Below, in pieces: positions 1 through 7,906 of a DNA stretch of 64,000 nt. The stretch is from DATHTC01 sp035456465 (lineage in GTDB: Bacteria > Actinomycetota > Thermoleophilia > Gaiellales > Gaiellaceae). Numbering within the stretch: position 1 is the first letter of the stretch; each line of letters starts with the position of its first letter. Below the pieces are notes generated by a model that saw only the letters and a program-made list of their open reading frames with translations, had not been told where the DNA came from and did not search any database. Made by a program: the position numbers and the translations under genes. The stretch lies in NCBI GenBank assembly GCA_035456465.1, contig DATIDD010000043.1:24146-88145 (forward strand). Direction: 5' to 3'.

Positions 1-471
1 GAGACGAGGCCGGTGGAGGAGCCCGATCCCGATGTTCAGGCGGCGCCGCATCCCGCCGGAGTACTCGCGGGCCTTGTCGTCGGCGCGCTCGCGCAGCCCC
101 ACGACGTCGAGCACCTCGTCGGTGCGGGTTCGGACGGCGGTGCGGTCGAGCCCGTAGAGGCGGGCGAAGAAGCGGAGGTTCTCCCGGGCGGTCAGGTCGG
201 GGTAGAGGGCGACGTCCTGCGGCACGTAGCCGATCGCGGCCTTCGCGTCGACGCTCGTCGTCCCGACCGCTCGCCCCGCGACGACGACCTCGCCCGCGTC
301 CCGCTCGAGCAGGCCGCAGACCATCGAGATCGTCGTCGTCTTTCCGGCGCCGTTCGGCCCGAGCAGCCCGTACGTCTCGCCCGCGGCGATCTCGAAGCCG
401 ACGCCGTCGACGGCGACGAGGTCGTCGAAGCGCTTGCGGAGGTCGCGGCAGACGAGCACCGGCTCGGCCAT
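1..471 (-). CDS. ABC transporter ATP-binding protein, 5' part only (DrrA/ABC-2 type)
   Basis: The gene reads leftward from an ATG at 469-471 and runs out of the window, so about 157 N-terminal residues are visible. They hold Walker A (GPNGAGKTT, about residues 38-46), a Q-loop (YVPQD) and the signature YSGGMRRRL near residue 140. The MAEPVLVCRDLRKRF opening and PDLTARENL segment are typical of ATPases that energise ABC-2 exporters such as drug or lipid efflux pumps. The permease, if any, lies outside the window. It starts 41 bases after the hydantoinase stop and could be the distal gene of that transcript, although its role looks unrelated. Substrate unknown. Confidence 0.85.
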   Translation of the reverse strand, partial: MAEPVLVCRDLRKRFDDLVAVDGVGFEIAAGETYGLLGPNGAGKTTTISMVCGLLERDAGEVVVAGRAVGTTSVDAKAAIGYVPQDVALYPDLTARENLRFFARLYGLDRTAVRTRTDEVLDVVGLRERADDKAREYSGGMRRRLNIGIGLLHRPRL

Positions 472-512
472 CGCTCCGATCCTCGCCCCGGCCCGGGGCG
501 GGCGCAAGCGCG

Positions 513-1922
513 CTACGCGACCGCCGTCGCCGCCCGCAGCTCCTGCCCGAACTTCGCCCGCTTGACGAACTGGCCGCTGCCCGGCCTCGCGGTCAGCTCG
601 CCGTTCTCGACGACGATCTCGCCGCGCCGGAGCACCACCTCGGGCGAGCCGGTCACCTCGGTGCCCTCGTAGAGGTTGTAGTCCGAGCGGGAGTGCTGGT
701 CGGCGGCGGTGATCGTGATCCGCTTCTCGGGGTCGAAGACGACGAGGTCGGCGTCCGAGCCCACGGCGATCGTGCCCTTGCGCGGGTACAGCCCGAACAG
801 CTTCGCCGGGTTCGTCGCGAGCAGCTCGACCATCCGGTGCAGCGTCAGCCGGCCGGACCGTACGCCGAACTCGTGGATCATGTGCAGCCGGTTCTCGAGG
901 CCGGGGCCGCCGCTCGGGATCTTCGAGAAGTCGTCGCGGCCCATGTGCTTCTGCTCCTGCCACGTGAACGCGCAGTGGTCGGTCGAGATCGCCGACAGCG
1001 CGTCGGAGCGGACCGCGTTCCACAGGACGTCCCAGTTCGACTTGTCGCGCACCGGCGGCGAGTAGACGTACTTCGCGCCCTCGAAGTCGGGCTTCGCGAT
1101 GTCGTCGAGCGAGTTGAAGAAGTACTGGGTGCAGGTCTCGCCCCACACGTTCCAGCCCTGCTCGCGCGCGGCGGCGATCGGCGCGACCGCCTCGCGGCAG
1201 GTGACGTGGACGACGTACAGCGGCGCGCGCGCGAGGTGCGCGAGCTGGATCGCCCGGTTCGTCGCCTCGCCCTCCACCTCGGGCGGGCGCGTGAGCGCGT
1301 GGTAGATCGGGTCGGTGTTCCCGGCCGCCAGCGCCTCCTGCACGAGGACGTCGATGACGTCCCCGTTCTCGGCGTGCACCATCACGAGCGCCCCGGACCC
1401 CGCCGCGACCTCCATCGCGCGGAAGAGCGTCTCGTCGCTGACCATCAGCGCGCCCTTGTAGGCCATGAAGAGCTTGTACGAGGTGACGCCCTGCTCGGGC
1501 AGCGAGGCGAGCTCCTCGAGCGTCCCGCCCTCGTCCAGGTCGGTGACGGCGATGTGGAAGCCGTAGTCGATGATCGCGTTGCCGTTGGCCTTCGCGTGCC
1601 ACTGCTCGAGCGCCTCGCCGAAGCTCGTCCCGTGCGGCTGGATGCAGAAGTCGACGTGGCAGGTGGTGCCGCCGAACGCGGCGGCGGTGTGCCCCGACTC
1701 GAAGTCGTCTGCGGTGATCGTGCCGCCGAACGGCATGTCGAGGTGCGTGTGCGGGTCGACGCAGCCCGGCAGCACGTAGCGGCCCGACGCGTCGATCACG
1801 CGGTCGGCGTCGACGTCGAGCGACTCGCCGATGAGCGAGATGCGCTCGCCCTCGACGAGGACGTCGCCGAGGTAGTCGTCCGCCGCGGTGATCACGCGGC
1901 CGCCCTTGATCAGAACCGACAT
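513..1922 (-). CDS. hydA: Dihydropyrimidinase / D-hydantoinase
   Basis: A 469-residue cyclic amidohydrolase that opens the ring of dihydropyrimidines or 5-substituted hydantoins to N-carbamoyl products in the cytoplasm. The binuclear metal site is complete: HxH at about residues 58-60 (DPHTHLD), the Lys carboxylated in this family at about 150 (SYKLFMAYK), His in VMVHAENGD and YVVHVTC, and Asp in ISTDHCAF. Length is normal for the family. It lies downstream of an ABC importer gene set on the same strand, and an N-carbamoyl amide hydrolase that could take the next step is at 6658-7902. Dihydropyrimidine versus hydantoin specificity cannot be decided from sequence; allantoinase is less likely given the SYKLFMAYK form. 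Confidence 0.93.
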   Translation of the reverse strand: MSVLIKGGRVITAADDYLGDVLVEGERISLIGESLDVDADRVIDASGRYVLPGCVDPHTHLDMPFGGTITADDFESGHTAAAFGGTTCHVDFCIQPHGTSFGEALEQWHAKANGNAIIDYGFHIAVTDLDEGGTLEELASLPEQGVTSYKLFMAYKGALMVSDETLFRAMEVAAGSGALVMVHAENGDVIDVLVQEALAAGNTDPIYHALTRPPEVEGEATNRAIQLAHLARAPLYVVHVTCREAVAPIAAAREQGWNVWGETCTQYFFNSLDDIAKPDFEGAKYVYSPPVRDKSNWDVLWNAVRSDALSAISTDHCAFTWQEQKHMGRDDFSKIPSGGPGLENRLHMIHEFGVRSGRLTLHRMVELLATNPAKLFGLYPRKGTIAVGSDADLVVFDPEKRITITAADQHSRSDYNLYEGTEVTGSPEVVLRRGEIVVENGELTARPGSGQFVKRAKFGQELRAATAVA

Positions 1923-1950
1923 CGCGCGTTGCCCCTTTCCGGAAAGACTC

Positions 1951-1983
1951 GTGGCCGCCCGGAGTATCGCTCCGGGCGGCCAC
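1951..1983 (-). terminator. Perfect 14-bp stem hairpin between SBP and hydantoinase genes
   Basis: Arms GTGGCCGCCCGGAG (1951-1964) and its exact complement (1970-1983) enclose a 5-base loop TATCG. It sits in the 113-base gap between the substrate-binding protein stop (2036) and the hydantoinase start (1922). No T-run follows on the minus strand, so it may be a Rho-assisted terminator or an mRNA-stabilising processing hairpin that keeps binding-protein mRNA more abundant than the enzyme mRNA. Confidence 0.6.
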
Positions 1984-2035
1984 GCGCCGCCACTCGCGCG
2001 TGCCCGGCACGCGCGCAGCTACCGCTCCCGACGGT

Positions 2036-3196
2036 CTACTCGCCGCCCGCCGTCACCTCGACCTCTTCCTTTTGCCAGCTGTCGCCCTTGACGTCGACAC
2101 CCTCGTCCTCGAGCGCCTGCACCGCCGCCTCGGCGTAGTCGGTGACGTAGGCGTCGCTGCCGGCCTCCTGCTTGATCACGCCGAACTGCTTGGCGATGTC
2201 GGCCGTGCGCTGGAAGTCCTCCTGGTTCATCACGCCGAAGCGGCCCTCGTTCGGCCAGATCAGCGCGTTGATCTCGTTCAGCTGCCAGCGCTGATGGCCC
2301 TCGCCGAGGGTCGGCCCGTTGTCCAGCACCGTCTGGAGGCAGTCCTCGGCGTTGTCGCGGCAGTAGACCCAGCCCTTGAGCGAGGCCTTGAGGAACCGCG
2401 TCGCGATGTCCTGGTTCTGCTGGTCGGAGATCCAGTCGCCGCGCACGAAGACGCCGTCCTCGAGCATCGCGGTGCCGGCCTCCTCCATCGTGATCACGTT
2501 GAGGTCGTCGAGCGTGTACAGCTCGCCCGTGTCGGGGTTCTTCTGCTCGAGCACCTGCGCGAGCTCGTTGTAGGTCATCGCCGCTGCCGCGTCGACCTGC
2601 TTCTGCATGAACAGGTTCATGTCGAACGGCTGGTTGACGATCGTGACGTCGCTCTTCGACTTCGGGTCGATCCCGTTCTTCGTCAGCGCCGCGAACAGCT
2701 CGAACTCGTTGCCGCAGCACCACACGCCGACCTTCTTGCCCTTCATCCCGGCCACGTCGGTGATCCCGCTGTCCTTCCAGGTCACCTCGGTCATGCCCGA
2801 GCGCTCGAACACCTGGGCGATGTTGACGAGGTCGCCGCCCTGGTCGCGCGTCGCGAGCAGCGACGGGAGCCAGTCGATCCCGAACTCGGCCTGCCCGGAG
2901 GCGACCACCTGCTCGGGGGTGATGTCGGGTCCGCCGACCTTGATGTCGACGTCGAGGTTCTCCGCGTCGTAGTACCCCTGCTCGAGCGCCGCGTAGTAGC
3001 CGGCGAACTGCGCCTGCGTGACCCACTTGAGCTGGAGCGTGACCTTGTCCTTGGGGCCGGCCGCGGCCTCGGCGGTCGTACCGCCTCCGCCCGTGCCCGT
3101 GTCCCCGCTGCCCTCGTCGTCCCCGCCGCAGCCGGCGAGGGCGAGCGCCGCGACCGCGAGCACGCCCGCGAGCCACAGCCACCAACGACCCTTCAT
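2036..3196 (-). CDS. NMT1/THI5-like ABC substrate-binding lipoprotein
   Basis: A 386-residue extracytoplasmic binding protein with a lipoprotein signal: a hydrophobic stretch, then lipobox ALAGC with Cys at about 23, followed by an acidic Gly/Asp/Ser linker. The mature part begins KVTLQLKWVTQAQFAGYY and contains VWCCGNEFE, resembling the pyrimidine-precursor-binding ThiY/THI5 family, which binds formylaminopyrimidine or hydroxymethylpyrimidine. It is the last transporter gene of a minus-strand run permease-ATPase-permease-SBP and is followed by a dihydropyrimidinase. Uptake of a pyrimidine or hydantoin-like ring is therefore plausible; this is inferred from family and neighbourhood. Riboflavin- or nitrate/taurine-type ligands remain possible. 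Confidence 0.85.
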   Translation of the reverse strand: MKGRWWLWLAGVLAVAALALAGCGGDDEGSGDTGTGGGGTTAEAAAGPKDKVTLQLKWVTQAQFAGYYAALEQGYYDAENLDVDIKVGGPDITPEQVVASGQAEFGIDWLPSLLATRDQGGDLVNIAQVFERSGMTEVTWKDSGITDVAGMKGKKVGVWCCGNEFELFAALTKNGIDPKSKSDVTIVNQPFDMNLFMQKQVDAAAAMTYNELAQVLEQKNPDTGELYTLDDLNVITMEEAGTAMLEDGVFVRGDWISDQQNQDIATRFLKASLKGWVYCRDNAEDCLQTVLDNGPTLGEGHQRWQLNEINALIWPNEGRFGVMNQEDFQRTADIAKQFGVIKQEAGSDAYVTDYAEAAVQALEDEGVDVKGDSWQKEEVEVTAGGE

Positions 3197-3239
3197 GCGC
3201 TCTCTCTCCTTCCGTCGTCCACCGTTGCCACTCGACCCA

Positions 3240-4064
3240 CTACTCGAAGCCGCGCCGCTCCCACCGCAGCGCCACGCGCTCCACCGCCGCGATCGCCAGG
3301 TAGAAGGCGATCCCGAGGATGCTCGCGACGAGGATCGCCGCCCACGCGGTCTCGAACCGGAACAGCGCCGCCGAGTTCCGGATCTGCACGCCGAGCGCCT
3401 CCTGGGATCCGCCGAAGTACTCGCCCACGATCGCGCCGATCATCGCCAGCACGCTCGCCACCTTCAAGGCCGCGAACAGATACGGCAACGCGTTCGGCAC
3501 GCGCACCCGGCGGAAGATCGTGAACTCGGTCGCGGCATAGCTGCGCATCAGCTCGATCGACTGCGGGCGCACCGAGGTGAGCCCACGCAGCGTGTTCACC
3601 ATCACCGGGAAGAAGCAGAGGATCGCGGCGATCACCATCTTCGACAGCGGGTTGAGGAGGCCGAACCACTGGTTCGTGATCGGTGCGAACGCGATGATCG
3701 GGATCGCGTTCGCGGCGATCATGTACGGCATCAGCGCGGTGCCGAGCGGCCGCCAGCGGGCGCAGACGAGCGCGGCCAGGATCCCGGCGGCGGAACCGAT
3801 GGCGAAGCCGCCGAGCGCCTCCTTGAACGTGAACCAGCCCGCGCTCCAGAGCACGTCGCGCTCGTTCCAGAACGTCTGGACGATGTCGGACGGTGGCGGC
3901 AACAGGAACCGCTGGACGTCGAACGCCTTGACGTAGCCCTCCCACAGCGCGATGCCGAGCACGAAGACGACGAGGGCTGGGAGCCACGTCCGCGCGCCGT
4001 GTCCCATGCGGCCGAGCAGGCGCTCGGCGCGGACCGGCGCGACGGGAACCGGGGCCGTGGTCAT
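3240..4064 (-). CDS. ABC transporter permease (BPD type)
   Basis: About 274 residues from ATG 4062-4064, which overlaps the TGA of the upstream ATPase gene by four bases (ATGA), so the two are translationally coupled. After a short basic N-terminus there are about six membrane segments, starting with WLPALVVFVLGIALW. The C-terminal half carries the cytoplasmic EAA-type loop (PNALPYLFAALKVAS) that docks on the ATPase. It belongs to the SsuC/TauC/ThiX-type permeases that work with NMT1-like binding proteins. A second, clearly related permease lies at 4867-5709, so the transporter probably uses a heterodimeric channel, unlike the usual homodimer of this family. Confidence 0.88.
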   Translation of the reverse strand: MTTAPVPVAPVRAERLLGRMGHGARTWLPALVVFVLGIALWEGYVKAFDVQRFLLPPPSDIVQTFWNERDVLWSAGWFTFKEALGGFAIGSAAGILAALVCARWRPLGTALMPYMIAANAIPIIAFAPITNQWFGLLNPLSKMVIAAILCFFPVMVNTLRGLTSVRPQSIELMRSYAATEFTIFRRVRVPNALPYLFAALKVASVLAMIGAIVGEYFGGSQEALGVQIRNSAALFRFETAWAAILVASILGIAFYLAIAAVERVALRWERRGFE

Positions 4065-4870
4065 CGGTCGGCCTCCACCGAGCGCACGGGAGCCGGCCGT
4101 CCGGAGCCGCCGTGCAGCGCCTCCCGGACCTCGGTGACGAGCGCGAAGAAGCGCGGGTCCTCGCGGGTCGCCTGGGTCCGCGGGTGGGCGAGGTCGGTCT
4201 GGACGATCTGCGCGACGCGACCCGGCCGCGGCGACATCACCACGACGCGCGTCGAGAGGAAGACCGCCTCGGCGATCGAGTGCGTGACGAAGATCACCGT
4301 GCAGCCCGTCTCGTCCCAGATCCGCAGGAGCTCGCCGTTGAGCCGTTCCCGCGTCATCTCGTCGAGCGCGCCGAACGGCTCGTCCATCAGCAGCAGCGCG
4401 GGGGAGAAGGAGAGCGCCCGGGCGATCGACACGCGCTGCTGCATGCCGCCGGAGAGCTGCCACGGGTACCGGCCCTCGAACCCGGTCAGCTCCACGAGCT
4501 CGAGCATCTCCCGCACCCGATTCTCGCGCTGGCGCCGGCCCCACCCGGCCAGCTCGAGCGGCAGCGCGATGTTCTTCGTGACCGTCCGCCAGTCGTAGAG
4601 GACGGCGTCCTGAAACACGATCCCGTAGTCGCGGTCGAGGCGCGCCTGGTGCGCGGACTTGCCGTTCACGACGACCTCGCCGGTCGTCGGCCGGATCAGG
4701 TCGCCCACGATTCGCAGCAGCGTCGACTTGCCGCAGCCGGACGGGCCGATGAGGGACACGAACTCGCGGGGGCGGATCTCGAGGTCGATGTCCTGCAGCG
4801 CGAGCACCTGCCCGCCGACGAACGACTTGGAGACGCCGGCGATCGAGACGACCGAGGCGGCGTCGCTCAC
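4061..4870 (-). CDS. ABC transporter ATP-binding protein (SsuB/TauB/ThiZ-like)
   Basis: A 269-residue ATPase starting at GTG 4868-4870, overlapping the upstream permease stop (GTGA). Walker A GPSGCGKST lies near residues 42-50, then Q-loop GIVFQDAVLYDW, signature LSGGMQQRVS, Walker B ALLLMDEPFGALDE and the switch His in FVTHSIAEA. This set is typical of nitrate/sulfonate/taurine/thiamin-precursor importers. It sits between two permease genes of one operon with four-base overlaps on both sides and would energise both. The cargo is inferred from the partner binding protein and the adjacent dihydropyrimidinase. Confidence 0.92.
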   Translation of the reverse strand: MSDAASVVSIAGVSKSFVGGQVLALQDIDLEIRPREFVSLIGPSGCGKSTLLRIVGDLIRPTTGEVVVNGKSAHQARLDRDYGIVFQDAVLYDWRTVTKNIALPLELAGWGRRQRENRVREMLELVELTGFEGRYPWQLSGGMQQRVSIARALSFSPALLLMDEPFGALDEMTRERLNGELLRIWDETGCTVIFVTHSIAEAVFLSTRVVVMSPRPGRVAQIVQTDLAHPRTQATREDPRFFALVTEVREALHGGSGRPAPVRSVEADR

Positions 4871-5709
4871 GCGAGGTGCTCCGGCGCGCGCCGGACGACG
4901 AGCCGCTCGACCAGGACGACCACGAGGAAGAACGAGATCCCGAGCAGCGCCGCGATCAGGTTGGTGGCCCACAGGCTCTCGGGCGAGCTCAGGTAGTACT
5001 GGTTGAAGTTCAGGATCGCGCCGCCGAGGCCGTCCTGGATCGACGACGGGAGCTCGCCGATGATCGCGCCGACCACGCTCGCGGTCGCGGCGACCTTGAA
5101 CGCCGCGAACAGGTAGGGGAGCGACGCGGGGAGCTTGAGCTTCCACAGCACCTCCCACCACGACGCCGCGTACGAGCGCATCAGCTCGAGTGCCCGCGGG
5201 TCGGCCGAGTCGAGCCCACGGATCGTGTTCACCGTCACCGGGAAGAAGGTCAGGTACGCGGCGATCACCGCGACCGACACCCAGCCCGGCGCGTGCAGCT
5301 CGCCCCCGAGCCAGACGACCACCATCGGCGCGATCGCGAGGATCGGCACCGTCTGCGAGGCCACCACGTAGGGCAGGAACCCGCGGAGGAGCAGCTGCGA
5401 CTGGTGCAGCACGATGCCGATCGCGAGGCCGATCGCGGCGCCGAGCAGGAAGCCCGCGACGGCCTCCTTGGCGGTGAAGAGCGCCGAGTCCCACAGCACC
5501 TCGATCAGCATCGGCCCGTTCCGGCGCGACGGCTCGAACAGCTGCCCGACGATGTCGTAGACGTGCGGAAAGGTGACGTCGTTGACAGTGAACGTGCCGA
5601 TGCGCAGGTCGACGGTCTCCGCGAACCACTTGAAGCCCTCCCACAGCACGCACAGCCCGAGGAGGACGAGCAGGAAGCTGCCGACGCGACGGCCGATCGT
5701 GGACGCCAT
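4867..5709 (-). CDS. ABC transporter permease (BPD type), second copy
   Basis: About 280 residues from ATG 5707-5709 (MASTIGRRVGSF). An in-frame ATG at 5752-5754 would add 15 polar residues but lies inside the padR operator, so the shorter form is preferred. It has an N-terminal hydrophobic segment (FLLVLLGLCVLW), about six membrane helices, and an EAA loop region (KLPASLPYLFAAFKVAA) matching the partner permease. It is the first gene of a four-gene importer operon whose promoter must lie in the short divergent region shared with padR at 5710-5782, so PadR may control the importer too. Confidence 0.88.
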   Translation of the reverse strand: MASTIGRRVGSFLLVLLGLCVLWEGFKWFAETVDLRIGTFTVNDVTFPHVYDIVGQLFEPSRRNGPMLIEVLWDSALFTAKEAVAGFLLGAAIGLAIGIVLHQSQLLLRGFLPYVVASQTVPILAIAPMVVVWLGGELHAPGWVSVAVIAAYLTFFPVTVNTIRGLDSADPRALELMRSYAASWWEVLWKLKLPASLPYLFAAFKVAATASVVGAIIGELPSSIQDGLGGAILNFNQYYLSSPESLWATNLIAALLGISFFLVVVLVERLVVRRAPEHLA

Positions 5710-5742
5710 GGACGAGAACCTAAACGACCCGTCGGGCGAGCC

Positions 5743-5783
5743 ACTACTTGTCATAGACAGGTAGTTGCCATAGTATACAACCG
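5743..5783 (+). promoter_or_regulatory. padR promoter with dyad operator; leaderless start
   Basis: An inverted repeat with 10-base arms (ACTACTTGTC at 5743-5752, GACAGGTAGT at 5756-5765, one mismatch, 3-base centre) overlaps a -35-like TTGTCA (5748-5753). A -10-like TAGTAT (5771-5776) follows at 17 bases. The expected start point falls on the GTG at 5783, so the mRNA would be leaderless. The dyad sits where PadR proteins usually autorepress, in the divergent region shared with the importer operon. Confidence 0.6.
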
Positions 5784-6145
5784 TGCCTCCGACGCACGAC
5801 AGCCAGCTGCTGAAGGGCGTGCTCGGGATCGTCCTGCTGCGGCTCCTGGCCGAGCGCGAGTCGTACGGGTACGAGCTCGTCGTGCGCGTCCACGAGGCGG
5901 GTCTGGGCGACGTTCCGGACGGCTCCGTCTATCCCGCGCTCGGGCGGCTCGAGCGCGACGGCCACGTCTCCTCGCGGCTCGTCGCGTCGCCCTCGGGGCC
6001 GGCGCGGAAGTACTACCGACCCACCGCCGCAGGGCGGGCGGCGCTGGCCGAGCGGACACGTGCCTGGCGTGCGCTCGTCGCCGTCGTCGAGCCGCTGCTC
6101 GCGGCGCCCGTCCCGGCGAAGCCGAAGGAGGCCGAGGCAGCATGA
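5783..6145 (+). CDS. PadR family transcriptional regulator
   Basis: A 120-residue winged-helix repressor starting at GTG 5783. The PadR core is clear: VLLRLLAERESYGYEL, the wing/dimer stretch GSVYPALGRLERDGHV, and the beta-wing GPARKYYRPTAAG, followed by a C-terminal helix. It is divergent from the importer operon and its stop overlaps the next gene's ATG (ATGA at 6142-6145). PadR proteins are often paired with small membrane proteins and with ABC exporters, and here an exporter-type ATPase lies at 1-471. The likely operator is the dyad at 5743-5765. Ligand unknown. Confidence 0.93.
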   Translation: MPPTHDSQLLKGVLGIVLLRLLAERESYGYELVVRVHEAGLGDVPDGSVYPALGRLERDGHVSSRLVASPSGPARKYYRPTAAGRAALAERTRAWRALVAVVEPLLAAPVPAKPKEAEAA

Positions 6146-6648
6146 ACCTGATCATCGAGCGGTACGTCTGGAGCGTCGGCCGCAGGCTGCGCGGGCGCGT
6201 CCCCGCGTGGCGGCGACGGGAGATCCGGCGCGAGCTGCGCGAGCACCTCCGGGCGGCGGCCGCGGAGGTCGGCGCGGAGGAGGCGGCCGCCCGCGCGGGC
6301 GCACCGGACGTCGTCGCGCGCGAGTACGCCGAGGTGGAGGAGGGCCGTCCGGAGCGCTGGAACCCCCGCGCCGGCGCGATCGCCGCGGCGCTCGCGTGGC
6401 TCCTGCTCGCGCTCGTCCAGCAGCGGGAGCTCCGGCTCACGCGCGCGCCGCACTGGGGCGAGTTCGACCCCTGGAGCGCCGACCTGTGGCTCGTCCGCCT
6501 CCACGGCGACCTCGAGCGGATGGTCGTGGTGCACGTGGACGTGCGGCGGATCGCCTATCTCCTCGTCCCGCTCGTCGCCTTCCTGCTCGCGTCGCGTGCG
6601 TGGCGGCGCGTGCCACGTGCGTGGAAACGGGAGGCGCGGGCAGTCTAG
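6142..6648 (+). CDS. PadR-associated membrane protein (HAAS/permease-prefix-like)
   Basis: A 168-residue protein translationally coupled to padR (ATGA overlap). The N-terminal 70 residues are charged and helical, with the RVPAWRRREIRRELREHL pattern seen in short domains that follow PadR genes and are thought to read regulator state. Two hydrophobic segments follow: AIAAALAWLLLALV near residue 80 and RIAYLLVPLVAFLLAS near 140, with basic flanks. No catalytic motif is visible. It probably forms a PadR-linked signalling or regulatory unit at the membrane; this is inferred from arrangement and general shape. Confidence 0.7.
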   Translation: MNLIIERYVWSVGRRLRGRVPAWRRREIRRELREHLRAAAAEVGAEEAAARAGAPDVVAREYAEVEEGRPERWNPRAGAIAAALAWLLLALVQQRELRLTRAPHWGEFDPWSADLWLVRLHGDLERMVVVHVDVRRIAYLLVPLVAFLLASRAWRRVPRAWKREARAV

Positions 6649-6657
6649 GATCGCGGG

Positions 6658-7902
6658 GTGCCGCTCCAGCCGTCCCGCACCGTCGACGAGCTCCGCGAGC
6701 TGCGGGAGCTGACCGGAAGCGACGACGGCGCGGAGCGGGTCGCCTGGACGGACACGTGGGAGCGGGCGCGCGAGTGGCTGCGCGCCAGGCTCGAGGGCCT
6801 GCCGCTGGAGTACGAGCGCGACGAGGCCGGCAACCAGTGGTTCACGCTCCGCGGCGCCTCCGACCGCGCGCTCCTCGTCGGCGGCCACATCGACTCGGTG
6901 CCGAACGGCGGCTGGCTCGACGGGGCGCTCAACGTGATGGCGGGGGTGGAGGTGCTGCGTCGCCTCGCGGAGGAGGGCACGCCGGCCGTGACCGTCCGGC
7001 TGGTCGACTGGGCCGACGAGGAGGGTGCGCGCTTCGGGCGCTCGCTGTTCGGCTCCTCCGCGGCGTCGGGGACGATGGCCGACCAGGACGAGCTGCGGCA
7101 GCTTCGCGACCGGGACGGGATCGCGCTGCCGGACGCCCTGCGCGAGCACGGCGTCGACCTCGACGGCGCACTCGCCGCGCGCCGCCAGCTCGAGGGTGCG
7201 GCGGCGTACCTGGAGCTCCACATCGAGCAGGGGCCGGTGCTCGAGTCGATGGGCCTGCCGCTCGGCGCGGTGATCGGCACCTTCGGCGTCGAGCGCTCGC
7301 GCATCACCTGGACGGGCCAGGCGGCACACGCCGGCTCGACGCCGATGGACCAGCGGCGCGACGCCCTCGCCGGGGCGGCCAAGCTCGCGCTCGAGATCCG
7401 GGACATCGCGGCCCGCGCGGGAGGCGGCGGCGTCTGCACCTCGGGGGGCGTCGTCTGCAAGCCCGGGATCGTCACCTCCGTGGTCGAGACGGCGGAGCAG
7501 CTGCTCGACCAGCGGCACATGGACGCGGCCACGCTCGCGCGAATGCTCGAGGAGGCGCAGTCCGCAGCCGAGCGCTTCGCCGCGGAGGAGGACGTCGAGG
7601 TGGCGTGGGAGCGGATCTGGAGCATCCAGCCGATCCTGTTCGACGAGGAGCTCGTCGCGCTGGCGGAGGAGTCGATCCGCGAGGTCGCGGACGGACGCTC
7701 GCACCGGCTCCCGAGCGGGCCGCTGCACGACGCCGCCGAGGTGGCGCGCGCGGGCGTGCCGACGGTGATGCTGTTCGTCCAGTCGCTGCGGGGGCTCTCG
7801 CACACGAAGCTCGAGGACACGAAGCCCGAGCACCTCGAGCTGTCGGTGCAGGCGCTCGACCGGCTCGCCTCGAAGGCGGTCGACTGGGTCGCCGCGCGCT
7901 GA
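6658..7902 (+). CDS. N-carbamoyl amino acid hydrolase / allantoate amidohydrolase (M20 family)
   Basis: A 414-residue dinuclear-metal amidohydrolase that removes the carbamoyl group (CO2 plus ammonia) from N-carbamoyl amino acids, beta-ureido acids or allantoate. Metal and catalytic residues are visible: GGHIDSVPNGG, DGALNVMAG, DWADEEGARFG, HIEQG, and a C-terminal PSGPLHDAA where the family has the SGAGHDA-type His. The lid-domain segment CKPGIVTSVVE is also present. GTG start at 6658. This is the expected next enzyme after the dihydropyrimidinase at 513-1922, supporting a two-step ring-to-amine route. Substrate choice within the family is uncertain. Confidence 0.88.
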   Translation: MPLQPSRTVDELRELRELTGSDDGAERVAWTDTWERAREWLRARLEGLPLEYERDEAGNQWFTLRGASDRALLVGGHIDSVPNGGWLDGALNVMAGVEVLRRLAEEGTPAVTVRLVDWADEEGARFGRSLFGSSAASGTMADQDELRQLRDRDGIALPDALREHGVDLDGALAARRQLEGAAAYLELHIEQGPVLESMGLPLGAVIGTFGVERSRITWTGQAAHAGSTPMDQRRDALAGAAKLALEIRDIAARAGGGGVCTSGGVVCKPGIVTSVVETAEQLLDQRHMDAATLARMLEEAQSAAERFAAEEDVEVAWERIWSIQPILFDEELVALAEESIREVADGRSHRLPSGPLHDAAEVARAGVPTVMLFVQSLRGLSHTKLEDTKPEHLELSVQALDRLASKAVDWVAAR

Positions 7903-7906
7903 GCTC

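Noticed and set aside
2000..3523. Long plus-strand frame opposite the binding-protein and permease genes
   Set aside because: Arg/Val/Leu-rich composition with no domain; it is the complement of clear minus-strand genes in a GC-rich genome.
5710..5754. Upstream ATG (5752-5754) as start of the first permease
   Set aside because: It would place the first codons inside the PadR dyad, and the added 15 residues are polar with no family support.
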